DNA of 64,000 nucleotides from an uncultured Christensenella sp. (GTDB lineage: Bacteria; Bacillota; Clostridia; Christensenellales; Pumilibacteraceae): positions 168,475 through 232,474 of the forward strand of contig CAJUGC010000001.1 of NCBI GenBank assembly GCA_910585955.1, written 5' to 3'. Position numbers and translations under genes: made by a program. The notes below the pieces were generated by a model. It was not told where the DNA came from and searched no databases. It saw nothing but the letters and a program-made list of their open reading frames with translations. Below are positions 36,792 to 44,961 of the stretch, piece by piece. Position 1 is the first letter of the stretch. The number at the start of each line of letters is the position of its first letter.

Positions 36792-37609
36792 AGCGCCTCT
36801 ACAAGCTCGTCGGGTTCGGTTATGCCCGCCTTTAAATCCACTCCGTCTTTTCTCAGCCTTTCCGCCACGTCGCCCGCCACAGGTAAATCCAACCCTGCCG
36901 CCGTCAGCTCGTCCGCACGCTCGAAAAGTTCCCTGCCGCCGTCCATAAGCACTTTGCCGCCCGAGAGAACTATCATTCTGTCGGCTCTGAGCGCCTCTTC
37001 CATAAAGTGAGTGATCATGACGACGGTGATCTTCTCTTCCTTATTCAGCTTTTCGACGACGTTCATGATCTCTTCCCGTCCCACCGGATCGAGCATTGCC
37101 GTCGATTCGTCGAGCACAATGACTCTCGGTTTCAAGGCGAGTATGCCGGCAATAGCGATTCGCTGTTTCTGACCGCCGCTAAGCCTAAACGGCGTTCCCT
37201 TCTTGTGCTCGGACATTCCCACACATTCGAGCGCCCAATCGACGCGCTCGCGAATTTCCGTGGGATCGAGTCCGATATTCTCGGGTCCGAACGCGACGTC
37301 GTCCTCTATTATGGAAGCGACCATTTGATTGTCGGGATTTTGAAAAACCACTCCGACCGTTTTGCGAATGTCGAACAGTTTTTGTCTGTCGGTCGTCTCC
37401 ATGCCGTCTATTACGACGTTTCCGTCAGTCGGTTCCAACAGCCCGTTCATAAGCCGCGCCACTGTAGACTTGCCCGAGCCGTTGTGTCCTACGAGCGCGA
37501 CGAATTCGCCTTCCCCTACAGAGAAAGACACGCCGTCAAGCGCCTGCGTCTCGGAGGCATAGCCCTTGTTATAGGCGAAACTTACGTTTTGAAATTCGAC
37601 AAGGTTCAT
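36767..37609 (-). CDS. ecfA1: Energy-coupling factor ATPase EcfA1
   Basis: Partner ATPase of EcfA2. The 280 residues include FSVGEGEFVALVGHNGSGKS, Q-loop VFQNPDNQMV, signature RLSGGQKQRIAIAG and a Walker B reading VIVLDESTAMLDP, as in EcfA1 where DES replaces DEP. The C-terminal domain ends TEPDELVEALCQLKSRT. It is the first gene of the operon ecfA1-ecfA2-ecfT-truA-patatin and starts at ATG 37609 with GTAGGAG upstream. Confidence 0.96.
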   Translation of the reverse strand: MNLVEFQNVSFAYNKGYASETQALDGVSFSVGEGEFVALVGHNGSGKSTVARLMNGLLEPTDGNVVIDGMETTDRQKLFDIRKTVGVVFQNPDNQMVASIIEDDVAFGPENIGLDPTEIRERVDWALECVGMSEHKKGTPFRLSGGQKQRIAIAGILALKPRVIVLDESTAMLDPVGREEIMNVVEKLNKEEKITVVMITHFMEEALRADRMIVLSGGKVLMDGGRELFERADELTAAGLDLPVAGDVAERLRKDGVDLKAGITEPDELVEALCQLKSRT

Positions 37610-37631
37610 TACCGCAAACTCCTACGTTTAC

Positions 37632-37659
37632 ATTATATCATAAATCATATCATTGTCAA
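37632..37659 (-). promoter_or_regulatory. Promoter of the ecf operon
   Basis: TTGACA (37659-37654), 16 nt, TATAAT (37637-37632) on the minus strand, 23 nt before the ecfA1 start codon. It diverges from the phosphatase promoter at 37742. Confidence 0.75.
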
Positions 37660-37741
37660 AGTATTTGACCGACCTTTTGAAAAGTTATACCTTTCTCCGC
37701 AAATTTCGCGCTTGCATATTTAAGGGTTAAGAAAAAAAACA

Positions 37742-37771
37742 TTGACACGCCCGCAAAAAAACGGGTATAAT
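37742..37771 (+). promoter_or_regulatory. Promoter of the phosphatase gene
   Basis: TTGACA (37742-37747), 18 nt, TATAAT (37766-37771). The leader is only about 13 nt, with GAGGAAAG as binding site. Confidence 0.8.
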
Positions 37772-37790
37772 ATATTCGAGGAAAGCGAAG

Positions 37791-38648
37791 ATGCAATTTG
37801 AGAGATTGAAACTGAAAAGGCTTAACAACACCCGCGATCTCGGAGGCCTGCCGACAAAGGACGGAGGCGAAATAAAGCGCGGGCTTTTGTTCCGCAGCGG
37901 GAGACTTTACAATCTGCCCCGCTCGAGCGAAGAAAGCCTCAAAGATCTCGGTATAAAAACAATAATCGACCTACGCACCGACAGAGAGCGCGAAGAATAT
38001 TTCTGCTCTCCGATTGAGGGAATAGAACACATACACCTCCCGCTCGTTTGCACGGCAACGGCAGGCATAACTCACTCGAAAAGCATGGCGCGCACAATGC
38101 GCGAAGAAAGCCGCAGAATAGAAGCGGAATTCGGCACTGCGGACAACTACATGAAACGTATGTACGAAATAATCCTATTCGAAGAAAGCTCCCGCAACCG
38201 GCTCAGAAATTTTTTCGACATACTTCTAAATGCCGAGGGCGGAGTGCTCTGGCATTGCAACGCAGGCAAAGACAGAACAGGTCTTATCTCCATGCTCGTC
38301 GAAGGTCTTTGCGGCGTAGACGAGCAGATCATAATCGACGACTATTGCGCTTCGGACAAGTTCCAAAGAAAAAAACGCATGCCGCAAAAATTTCTGCTTC
38401 GCATATTTCCCATGCCGCGGCATTTCAAAAATATTCTGCTCGCGCTTATAAAAGCCAAACCCGAATATGTAAAAGGAGCGATAGACGCCGTTAAGGCGCG
38501 TTGCGGAAGTTTTGAAAACTACTTTAAAACAGAGCTTTCTTACGACGAAAGCGATATAAACGCATTCAGAAAAAAATACGTCGCTTTCAAAGAAGCGCCG
38601 CAATTGCCGCGCAAAGAAAAAAATATTTGCGAAAAGTCAATGAAATAG
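37791..38648 (+). CDS. Tyrosine-protein phosphatase (dual-specificity type)
   Basis: A 285-residue cytosolic phosphatase. NTRDLGGLPTKDGGEIKRGL and LFRSGRL form the conserved N-terminal part, KTIIDLRTDRERE provides the general-acid region, and HCNAGKDRTG is the P-loop with catalytic Cys. The family (Y_phosphatase3, relatives of the lipid/protein phosphatase LipA) acts on phosphotyrosine or phosphoinositides. No tyrosine kinase is adjacent, although a Wzz-type protein lies 12 kb away. The next gene (parA) has its own promoter. Confidence 0.93.
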   Translation: MQFERLKLKRLNNTRDLGGLPTKDGGEIKRGLLFRSGRLYNLPRSSEESLKDLGIKTIIDLRTDREREEYFCSPIEGIEHIHLPLVCTATAGITHSKSMARTMREESRRIEAEFGTADNYMKRMYEIILFEESSRNRLRNFFDILLNAEGGVLWHCNAGKDRTGLISMLVEGLCGVDEQIIIDDYCASDKFQRKKRMPQKFLLRIFPMPRHFKNILLALIKAKPEYVKGAIDAVKARCGSFENYFKTELSYDESDINAFRKKYVAFKEAPQLPRKEKNICEKSMK

Positions 38649-38649
38649 T

Positions 38650-38678
38650 TTGTATATTCCATAAAAAAATGCTATAAT
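38650..38678 (+). promoter_or_regulatory. Promoter of parA-araC
   Basis: TTGTAT (38650-38655), 17 nt, TATAAT (38673-38678), about 44 nt before the parA start, which has CGGAGGCG. Confidence 0.65.
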
Positions 38679-38721
38679 TACATAAAGTAATCCTAAAATA
38701 AGCGATGAAACGGAGGCGCAG

Positions 38722-39537
38722 ATGTCTAAAATCATAGCCATAGCCAATCAAAAAGGCGGCGTAGGTAAAACCACCACAAGCGTCAATCTCGCCGCGTACC
38801 TCGCGTTTATGGACAAGCGTACGCTTCTTGTCGATATCGATCCGCAAGGCAACGCCAGCAGCGGCCTCGGCATAGACAAGCGCAAAATAAAGCAAGCCGT
38901 CTATTCCATGCTTTGCGAAAACGCGTCGCCCAACGAAGTCGTCCACCGCACGGGAGTCGAGAAACTCGACATCATTCCGTCGAACATCGACCTTGCCGGC
39001 GCGGAAGTCGAACTCGTTTCCGAGCAGAACCGCGAAAAGGTTTTAAAGACGGCTCTCTCCCCACTTCGCAACGTATACGACTTCATAATAATCGACTGTC
39101 CGCCCTCTCTCGGGCTTCTCACCGTAAACGCACTTACGGCAGCCGACAGCATACTCATTCCCATTCAGGGAGAATTCTTCGCGCTCGAGGGACTCAGCCA
39201 GCTCATGAACACCATAAAGCTCGCGAAAAAATATCTTAACCCGCCGCTCGAGGTCGAGGGCGTCGTGCTTACGATGTTCGATCCGAGAAGCAATCTTTGC
39301 AACTCCGTCACCGAAGAGATATTGAAGTTCTTCGGAAAAAAAGTGTTCCGTACAAGGATACCGCGCAACGTACGCCTCGGTGAAGCTCCCTCTTACGGAT
39401 TACCCATTATGCAGTTCGAACCGAAAAGCAGCGGCTCTCTCGCATATAAGGCGCTCACCGAAGAATTCCTTGCCCGAAACGGCATAGAGGACTACAGACG
39501 CATTACGAATCTCGGCGCGCTGAAACGCAGAATCTGA
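38722..39537 (+). CDS. ParA/Soj-family ATPase
   Basis: A 271-residue deviant Walker-type ATPase. KGGVGKTTTSVNLAAYLA is the P-loop with the signature Lys, DIDPQGNASSGLG is Walker A', and DFIIIDCPPSLGLLT is Walker B. It closely fits chromosomal Soj/ParA, which positions ParB-parS complexes. No parB follows; the next gene, 1 nt later, is an AraC-type regulator. It is therefore either a chromosomal Soj separated from its partner or a partner-less relative. I leave the symbol empty for that reason. Confidence 0.9.
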   Translation: MSKIIAIANQKGGVGKTTTSVNLAAYLAFMDKRTLLVDIDPQGNASSGLGIDKRKIKQAVYSMLCENASPNEVVHRTGVEKLDIIPSNIDLAGAEVELVSEQNREKVLKTALSPLRNVYDFIIIDCPPSLGLLTVNALTAADSILIPIQGEFFALEGLSQLMNTIKLAKKYLNPPLEVEGVVLTMFDPRSNLCNSVTEEILKFFGKKVFRTRIPRNVRLGEAPSYGLPIMQFEPKSSGSLAYKALTEEFLARNGIEDYRRITNLGALKRRI

Positions 39538-39538
39538 C

Positions 39539-40423
39539 ATGAAAGAACGTATTTTCAAAAAAGACCCGAGACTCGTTTACATCGGCAGGACGTTGCCGAT
39601 ACGAAGCGAATCGGAATGGGAAAACGAGAGCCTTACTTTGGTGCTGTTCTTTTCTCGAAGCGGCGCCAAATTTCGTGTTGACTCCCGCTCATTCCTTCCC
39701 CGAAGCGGAGACGTGGCGGCGATAAATTACAACCTCGATATAAGCGTAGATATCGGCGAACTTCCCGACAGTTCTCTTACCTGTATGCTCGTAGAAAACG
39801 CTCGGTTGTACGGCGACGCGAGCCTCTACGGCGGCGGCATAAGGCTTTGCGCAAGCGGCGACTATCGCGGGATTACGGAAGCGGCGCTTAGACAGCTGAT
39901 GCGCGAAAAAAGCGTCAAGCTTCCGGCAGGCGAATCGCTTATAGAAACGCTTTTCGCTTCCGTCATGACCCTTCTCGTGCGCATAATGCCCGTAACTCTT
40001 CGCCCTCACAAAAGCTCGAACGTCTTTTATGCCGCCAAAGAATATTTCGACGACAACTACCTTTCCGACGAAACATTCGTCGAAGTGTGTAAAAAACTCA
40101 ACATCGACCGCTTTTACCTCACTCATGTATTCAAGCAGGAAATCGGGATCCCTCCCGTAAAGTATGTAATCGGCAAGCGTATGCAGCAAGCGCGAGAGCT
40201 TTTGGAAACGACCGAGCTCGACATCAATATGATAGCGAAAAGCTGCGGCTATTCCGATCCCGCCTACTTTTGCCGCGTGTTCAAAAGCACGCAGGGGCAG
40301 ACGGCTCTTGCCTATCGCGCAGACTTCAAACAGCGGCTTAAGGAGCTGAGAAAAAAAGAGGAATCGGAGCACGGAGAACTCCGCGATATTTCCGTAAACA
40401 TCTCCCCAAGCGAGAACAAATGA
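39539..40423 (+). CDS. AraC-family transcriptional regulator
   Basis: A 294-residue regulator. The C-terminal double helix-turn-helix (about 165-270) reads FVEVCKKLNIDRFYLTHVFK, then ELDINMIAKSCGYSDPAYFC and RVFKSTQGQTALAYR. The N-terminal half is not a recognised cupin. Start at ATG 39539, one base after the parA stop, so the two are cotranscribed. A charged tail (KKEESEHGELRD) follows the DNA-binding domain. The inducer is unknown. A strong terminator follows. Confidence 0.88.
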   Translation: MKERIFKKDPRLVYIGRTLPIRSESEWENESLTLVLFFSRSGAKFRVDSRSFLPRSGDVAAINYNLDISVDIGELPDSSLTCMLVENARLYGDASLYGGGIRLCASGDYRGITEAALRQLMREKSVKLPAGESLIETLFASVMTLLVRIMPVTLRPHKSSNVFYAAKEYFDDNYLSDETFVEVCKKLNIDRFYLTHVFKQEIGIPPVKYVIGKRMQQARELLETTELDINMIAKSCGYSDPAYFCRVFKSTQGQTALAYRADFKQRLKELRKKEESEHGELRDISVNISPSENK

Positions 40424-40441
40424 CAATTTTATTTTATACAG

Positions 40442-40482
40442 AAACCCCGAAGGTCAACTCAAGACTTCGGGGTTTGTTTTTT
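40442..40482. terminator. Bidirectional terminator between araC and lipase genes
   Basis: AAACCCCGAAG / CTTCGGGGTTT form an 11-bp stem with a 12-nt loop; GTTTTTT follows on the plus strand. It serves the plus-strand araC gene and could serve the lipase gene from the other side. Confidence 0.85.
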
Positions 40483-40510
40483 AAGCTCTCTTATTTAAAA
40501 ACATATTACT

Positions 40511-43426
40511 TTAAAAAAATTCCGCGTATCTTTCTATAAGCTCGCATATTCTTTCATAGGTTATAAGTCCTTTGCCTATCGCTACTTTAAGATACTTGCC
40601 GTTAAACGCTTCGAACACTTCTTCGGATATAGGATAGAACTCATAAAACTCTTCGTGTGTAAATGTGCCGTATGTCGCTATATCTTCGGCGAACGATTCT
40701 TCATCGATTGCCATAGTCTCGTCATCCACCTCGAAGATATCGAACAGTCCCGCAACTCCGCCCGGAATAGACAGCATATCGTTTACATAATAGCAAAGAT
40801 GTCCGTATGTGACGGGGCTGTAAACCGTCGTCACTTCCTCGCTTATATCCACGCCTATCAACTGCACTTCCGTCCAACCGTATGTGCCGTCGGCGTTTTC
40901 GGCTCGCTTATTGAACCTATGTCCTATATATTGCGAAGCATTCTTATCGAGATAGACATATCTGTTTAAATCGACGTCCCAAAATCCGTGTTCGGATACG
41001 ACTTTTACGGTAGTTCCGTCGGAGAATGTAAGATTTATGACCTCGTAGTGTCCGATTGGTTCGCTGTCGACAAAAAGTATAGGCGCGCTGTCGAAATTTC
41101 CCGTTTTCATATTCCACACAAGCAGCTGTTCGTCGCCCGACAAATCTTCGACCGCTTTCTTGCTTCCGTCGGCAAGCGTAATCAAAGTCCCTTCGGCGAT
41201 GCACTCATCCGGAGCTTGCGTCGTATCTATTGTGTTACCGTAAGCAGTCATAGTTCCATCAGTATTAAGCTTATTGGCATAAAACACTCTTCTATAATTG
41301 CCGTCCATATAGCTTATGGCTATACTTGTCGCCGTTCCGTACTCTTGAATTACAATGAAATACGACTGACCGTTTGCAATATTCAAGGTTGTAGCGACAT
41401 GCGATAGTCCGTTCCAATTTTTCGCATCACCCTCAAAACACATTTTTTGATTGTACTCAAACTCACGATTGGTTCCCGTATTGTTTGTCAATTCGATTAT
41501 CCAATCACTCGCGTTTTTACCTAATATGCTTACTCGCATACCGTTTTGAGTATACGAATAATATTGTATGGTACTACTGTAGCTTTGCATTGTTCCCGTC
41601 GTGCTGAGGCTATTTGCATAAAATATGTACCGTCTGCTGCCGGAGGTGTATGATATAACTATGCTCGTTGCCGTTCCGTATTCCTCTATTTCCAAAATAG
41701 TAGATTCGCCGTTTGATAAAGTCACTGTCCTCGCAATGTCGGAAAGACCTGTCCAATCCTTAGCGTCCCCCTGGAAACACATTTTTTGATTGTAATAAAA
41801 TTCTCGTTTGCTTCCCGTGTTGTTTGTAAGTTTAACTGTCCATTTGCCGTCATATTTAGAGAGAATTCCCGCTTTAATGCTGTTTTGAGTATAACTATAA
41901 TATGCCTTTGTGCTACCGCTCGAGGACATCGTGCACGATGTGCCGTCAAGCTCATTGGCGTAGAATATGTATCTGGTGTTACCGCTGTCGTATGATATAA
42001 CTATGCTTGTTGCCGTTCCGTATTCCTCTATTTCCAATATGGTCGAAGCCCCGGGAGCAAGAGTATCCGTATTTGCAATGTGCCCCAATCCGCTCCATTT
42101 TTGAGCGTCCCCATAAAAACACATTTTTCGGTTATACTCGAAACTGCGTGAACTACCGGTATTGTTTGTCAATTGTATCAACCACTTTCCTTTTGATTTG
42201 GCAATAATACTTGTCTTTATGCCATGCTGCGTGTAACTGTTATATGGTGTATTATTACCGTAATCTATGACTTTCAATATGCAGTTAATCATATCCGCAT
42301 CATAAGTCTCCAAATTATGCGGAATAGGCACATGCGGTTGACTTCGTTTATTTACGTTACAGTTTGACGACGTGAATACTTTGTTATAATTTACTACGCC
42401 GTCATAGCCTTTCGCCTTTTGCGAATCGGTATCCACGCAAATATCCCCCGGCAAAAAACCTGCGGCAATATTTATGGTAAGCATAGAGCCGAATACCGCT
42501 CTTATGCCGATCGCTGCACCTTCCCCGATATAATCTTCGAGATAGTTGTTAGTCCATACGATATGCTCTATAAGACTTAATGATGTTTCGCCGCTCAAAG
42601 CAAGAAATTTGATGTGGCGATTTTGCGAATATACAGTGTTCCATGTATTTTTTCTAGTGCTTTGGTTGCAAAAATAGTAATCATGTCCGCAAGTTCCGGA
42701 AATACACTGTTGTTGCTTAAAATCTGTAACCCCAAACATTTCGACAATGGGATTATCATAGCTACTGCCGTTATACGGCGTGCCCAAGCTGACGAGCGAT
42801 GCCACGTTTTTGGGATGCTCTATTGCATACTGCAAATTTATTAAACCGCCCATTGAATGTCCAATCAGGTTAATACGCGGCAAAACGCCCTTTTCTATGT
42901 AATAGTCATACGATATTTTATCAATAACATTATGAAAACTTTTATAAACTTTCTCCATATCCATCCAAGTATATAGTTGAACAACTATGACGGTATGTAA
43001 CGAGAAATCATTAATCTTTGTTAAAGCACTATTGCTATACTCGGAGTAAATTTTTAAACCGCTTGAATCGTTAATTGCTCTATATAACTTAATTCCGGAT
43101 TTAGAAGTCCGACGCATATTTTCTATAATGGAGTTTGAATCTTCGGCAAAGGCAGTACTGCTACCTTTCGCGCCGGTGAAATTATTGCTCCAATCTCCTG
43201 CATCACCGCCTAATCCATGCATTAATACCGTAATTGCAGGAATATCTGAACTAACCGAATTTGCCAAAGTTGCCGAATGCAACTCCTCTCTCGACAAATG
43301 TCCACTGTCTCCCGTATAGGCATTTACAGTAAGCATAGACGCACCTGCGAGTATACATAAGCCTATCGCGAAACAAAACGTGAATAAGAGTGCCCTCGTC
43401 CTACTTGTTCGAACATTGTTTTTCAT
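40511..43426 (-). CDS. Secreted lipase fused to three repeats and a C-terminal Hint domain
   Basis: Start at ATG 43426 (MKNNVRTSRTRALLF), 8 nt after AAGGAGG. The 971 residues begin with a signal peptide (about 10-38). An alpha/beta hydrolase follows to about 370: VLMHGLGGDAGDW, nucleophile LIGHSMGGL, SLGTPYNGSS, DGVVNY, and a late His in PHVPIPHNL. Residues 395-741 are three repeats of about 115 residues, each with SYTQ, LTNNTG, MCF.GDA..W and EYGTATSI. From Cys742 comes a Hint (hedgehog/intein) domain: CIAEGTLITLADGSKKAVED, VVSEHGFWDV, YGHLCYYVNDMLSIPG. The intein-type terminal His-Asn is missing, which suggests N-terminal self-cleavage without splicing. A helical acidic tail ends the protein. 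The region looks AT-rich. It shares an operon with an InlB-repeat membrane protein. Confidence 0.88.
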   Translation of the reverse strand: MKNNVRTSRTRALLFTFCFAIGLCILAGASMLTVNAYTGDSGHLSREELHSATLANSVSSDIPAITVLMHGLGGDAGDWSNNFTGAKGSSTAFAEDSNSIIENMRRTSKSGIKLYRAINDSSGLKIYSEYSNSALTKINDFSLHTVIVVQLYTWMDMEKVYKSFHNVIDKISYDYYIEKGVLPRINLIGHSMGGLINLQYAIEHPKNVASLVSLGTPYNGSSYDNPIVEMFGVTDFKQQQCISGTCGHDYYFCNQSTRKNTWNTVYSQNRHIKFLALSGETSLSLIEHIVWTNNYLEDYIGEGAAIGIRAVFGSMLTINIAAGFLPGDICVDTDSQKAKGYDGVVNYNKVFTSSNCNVNKRSQPHVPIPHNLETYDADMINCILKVIDYGNNTPYNSYTQHGIKTSIIAKSKGKWLIQLTNNTGSSRSFEYNRKMCFYGDAQKWSGLGHIANTDTLAPGASTILEIEEYGTATSIVISYDSGNTRYIFYANELDGTSCTMSSSGSTKAYYSYTQNSIKAGILSKYDGKWTVKLTNNTGSKREFYYNQKMCFQGDAKDWTGLSDIARTVTLSNGESTILEIEEYGTATSIVISYTSGSRRYIFYANSLSTTGTMQSYSSTIQYYSYTQNGMRVSILGKNASDWIIELTNNTGTNREFEYNQKMCFEGDAKNWNGLSHVATTLNIANGQSYFIVIQEYGTATSIAISYMDGNYRRVFYANKLNTDGTMTAYGNTIDTTQAPDECIAEGTLITLADGSKKAVEDLSGDEQLLVWNMKTGNFDSAPILFVDSEPIGHYEVINLTFSDGTTVKVVSEHGFWDVDLNRYVYLDKNASQYIGHRFNKRAENADGTYGWTEVQLIGVDISEEVTTVYSPVTYGHLCYYVNDMLSIPGGVAGLFDIFEVDDETMAIDEESFAEDIATYGTFTHEEFYEFYPISEEVFEAFNGKYLKVAIGKGLITYERICELIERYAEFF

Positions 43427-43464
43427 TGTACTTCCTCCTTTGTTTTTCATTGTATTTTCTTTAT

Positions 43465-44343
43465 TTATATGGAACGCCAACCGGCGTAGAGTCTGAACTC
43501 GGTGTCAACGTCTATGACGGGCGATGTTTCGAAATCCCATTTGTTTATACACTCGGGCTCTTTATACCACCCCGTAAATTCATACCCGTTTCTTTCAGGA
43601 GCGGTAAACGGCGCGGGGATTCTTTCTCCCACCGAAATATTGTCTAAACTATAATACCCGCCGTTTATCTCTTCGGAATAGTTGTTCATAAAAACTATAT
43701 TTCCCCAATAAACATTTTCGTTAAAACTTTCCGAATCGAACAACGATTTATATGTATAAAATTCTCCGTAATTGTGCTCTATGAAAATGCGATACGGACT
43801 TCGCGGCGCACAAATCATGATTTCCAAATCTTGCTCGTTTTCACCGAAATACCAAAACGCTTCTCTGCAAACCAACTTAATGTTGTCATGAACATACACT
43901 TTTTTGAGATTGGCGCTTTTCAAATGATAAAAACTTTCCTGAAATGTACTGTAATCGCGATAGCCGATATATTGCACGGGAATACCGTTTATTTCTCTAG
44001 GAAACTCAATAATCTCTTGTTGCGTGCCCGACTCCGTAAACCCGACAATAGCTACGACAGCACTGTTGTCTTTATCCGGATTGCGATTGTTTTCGCCCAC
44101 AATGACATACTGAAAATATCCTTCCTCATGTATTTCCAACTCTTTGATTATCTTACAGCCGCCGACAAGAAAAATACCGACGCCAAAGCAAAACAAGCCA
44201 AAAATAACAATCACGACTATTATTTTCGATATAAGTGTTATTAACTTTACTGTCGCAGACGGTTCTCTTGTGTCTTCGAAAATATTGTCTCCGTCAAGCA
44301 TTTTATTTATTATATCATACTTTTTTTGCTTAGGCTTTGCCAT
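43465..44343 (-). CDS. Membrane protein with extracellular InlB-type repeat
   Basis: A 292-residue protein of unknown function. One membrane helix (about 36-60, IIVVIVIFGLFCFGVGIFLV) is followed by an exterior part. The middle resembles a leucine-rich-repeat-like module (YHLKSANLKKVYVHDNIKLV). The end is an InlB repeat (ERNGYEFTGWYKEPECINKW, LYAGW). The start has GGAGAAC. It is 38 nt upstream of the lipase start and 18 nt downstream of a decayed paralogue with the same C-terminal repeat, so a tandem duplication is likely. Its link to the lipase is by operon only. Confidence 0.72.
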   Translation of the reverse strand: MAKPKQKKYDIINKMLDGDNIFEDTREPSATVKLITLISKIIVVIVIFGLFCFGVGIFLVGGCKIIKELEIHEEGYFQYVIVGENNRNPDKDNSAVVAIVGFTESGTQQEIIEFPREINGIPVQYIGYRDYSTFQESFYHLKSANLKKVYVHDNIKLVCREAFWYFGENEQDLEIMICAPRSPYRIFIEHNYGEFYTYKSLFDSESFNENVYWGNIVFMNNYSEEINGGYYSLDNISVGERIPAPFTAPERNGYEFTGWYKEPECINKWDFETSPVIDVDTEFRLYAGWRSI

Positions 44344-44361
44344 TTTTAAGTTCTCCGTTTT

Positions 44362-44809
44362 TTACTCGTTTCCATTGCCTTTTTGTATCCATTTTGCGTA
44401 CAAAATTGTTTCTTGGTAAATCGCCACCTCCTCTATTAACGTTTCGCCGATTATGTGAACTTCTTTTTCTTCCTTTTTTTCCTTAGGTAAAATATCTACT
44501 TCAAAATCCCATTCGTTGATACATTCGGGCTCCTTAAACCACCCACCGAACGTATAACCCTCTCTTTCAGGGTCTTTCGGAATATATTCTATCTTTTCGC
44601 CGTAGTCGCAATCGTCTACAAAATAATATCCGTCGTCCTCCGCTCATTCGCAATTGTAATAAAATGATATGTTTCCAGGATGTGTTCCATATGCCTGCGC
44701 ACCTTTTTCATATTTCAATCGAGTTAATACATTTCGCATCCACTGATTCTGTCAGAGCATATTCGCAAGTCTGCGCTTCATACACATCACTTTTCTTATC
44801 GATTATCAT
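44362..44809 (-). pseudogene. Decayed paralogue of the InlB-repeat membrane protein
   Basis: The C-terminal part reads EREGYTFGGWFKEPECINEW and ends LYAKWIQKGNGNE, closely matching the neighbour at 43465. The frame is broken twice. An N-terminal piece from ATG 44809 (MIIDKKSDVYEAQTCEY) ends at a TGA near 44708. The following frame (GTHPGNISFYYNCE) meets an in-frame TGA at about 44642-44647 before continuing AEDDGYYFVDD. It is therefore a pseudogene unless there is recoding, for which I see no signal. Confidence 0.7.
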
Positions 44810-44847
44810 ATTGCCGATATTTACTTTAAATAACAAGTCCTAAAGTA

Positions 44848-44876
44848 ATTATACCATTCTTTCGCCGAAATGTCAA
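44848..44876 (-). promoter_or_regulatory. Promoter of the lipase-Hint operon
   Basis: TTGACA (44876-44871), 17 nt, TATAAT (44853-44848). A near-consensus promoter stands upstream of the decayed paralogue; transcripts would reach the intact membrane protein and lipase genes. Confidence 0.75.
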
Positions 44877-44889
44877 TATATATGTAAAA

Positions 44890-44923
44890 AATCCCGTGTC
44901 GTTTCGAAATGAACGACACGAGA
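44890..44923 (-). terminator. Terminator of the phospholipid operon
   Basis: CTCGTGTCGTT / AACGACACGGG form an 11-bp stem (one G-U), then ATTTTTT on the minus strand, about 40 nt after the psd stop. Confidence 0.85.
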
Positions 44924-44961
44924 CATGAGTATATTACCCTTATCCGCAAGGGAAGTCTTTT

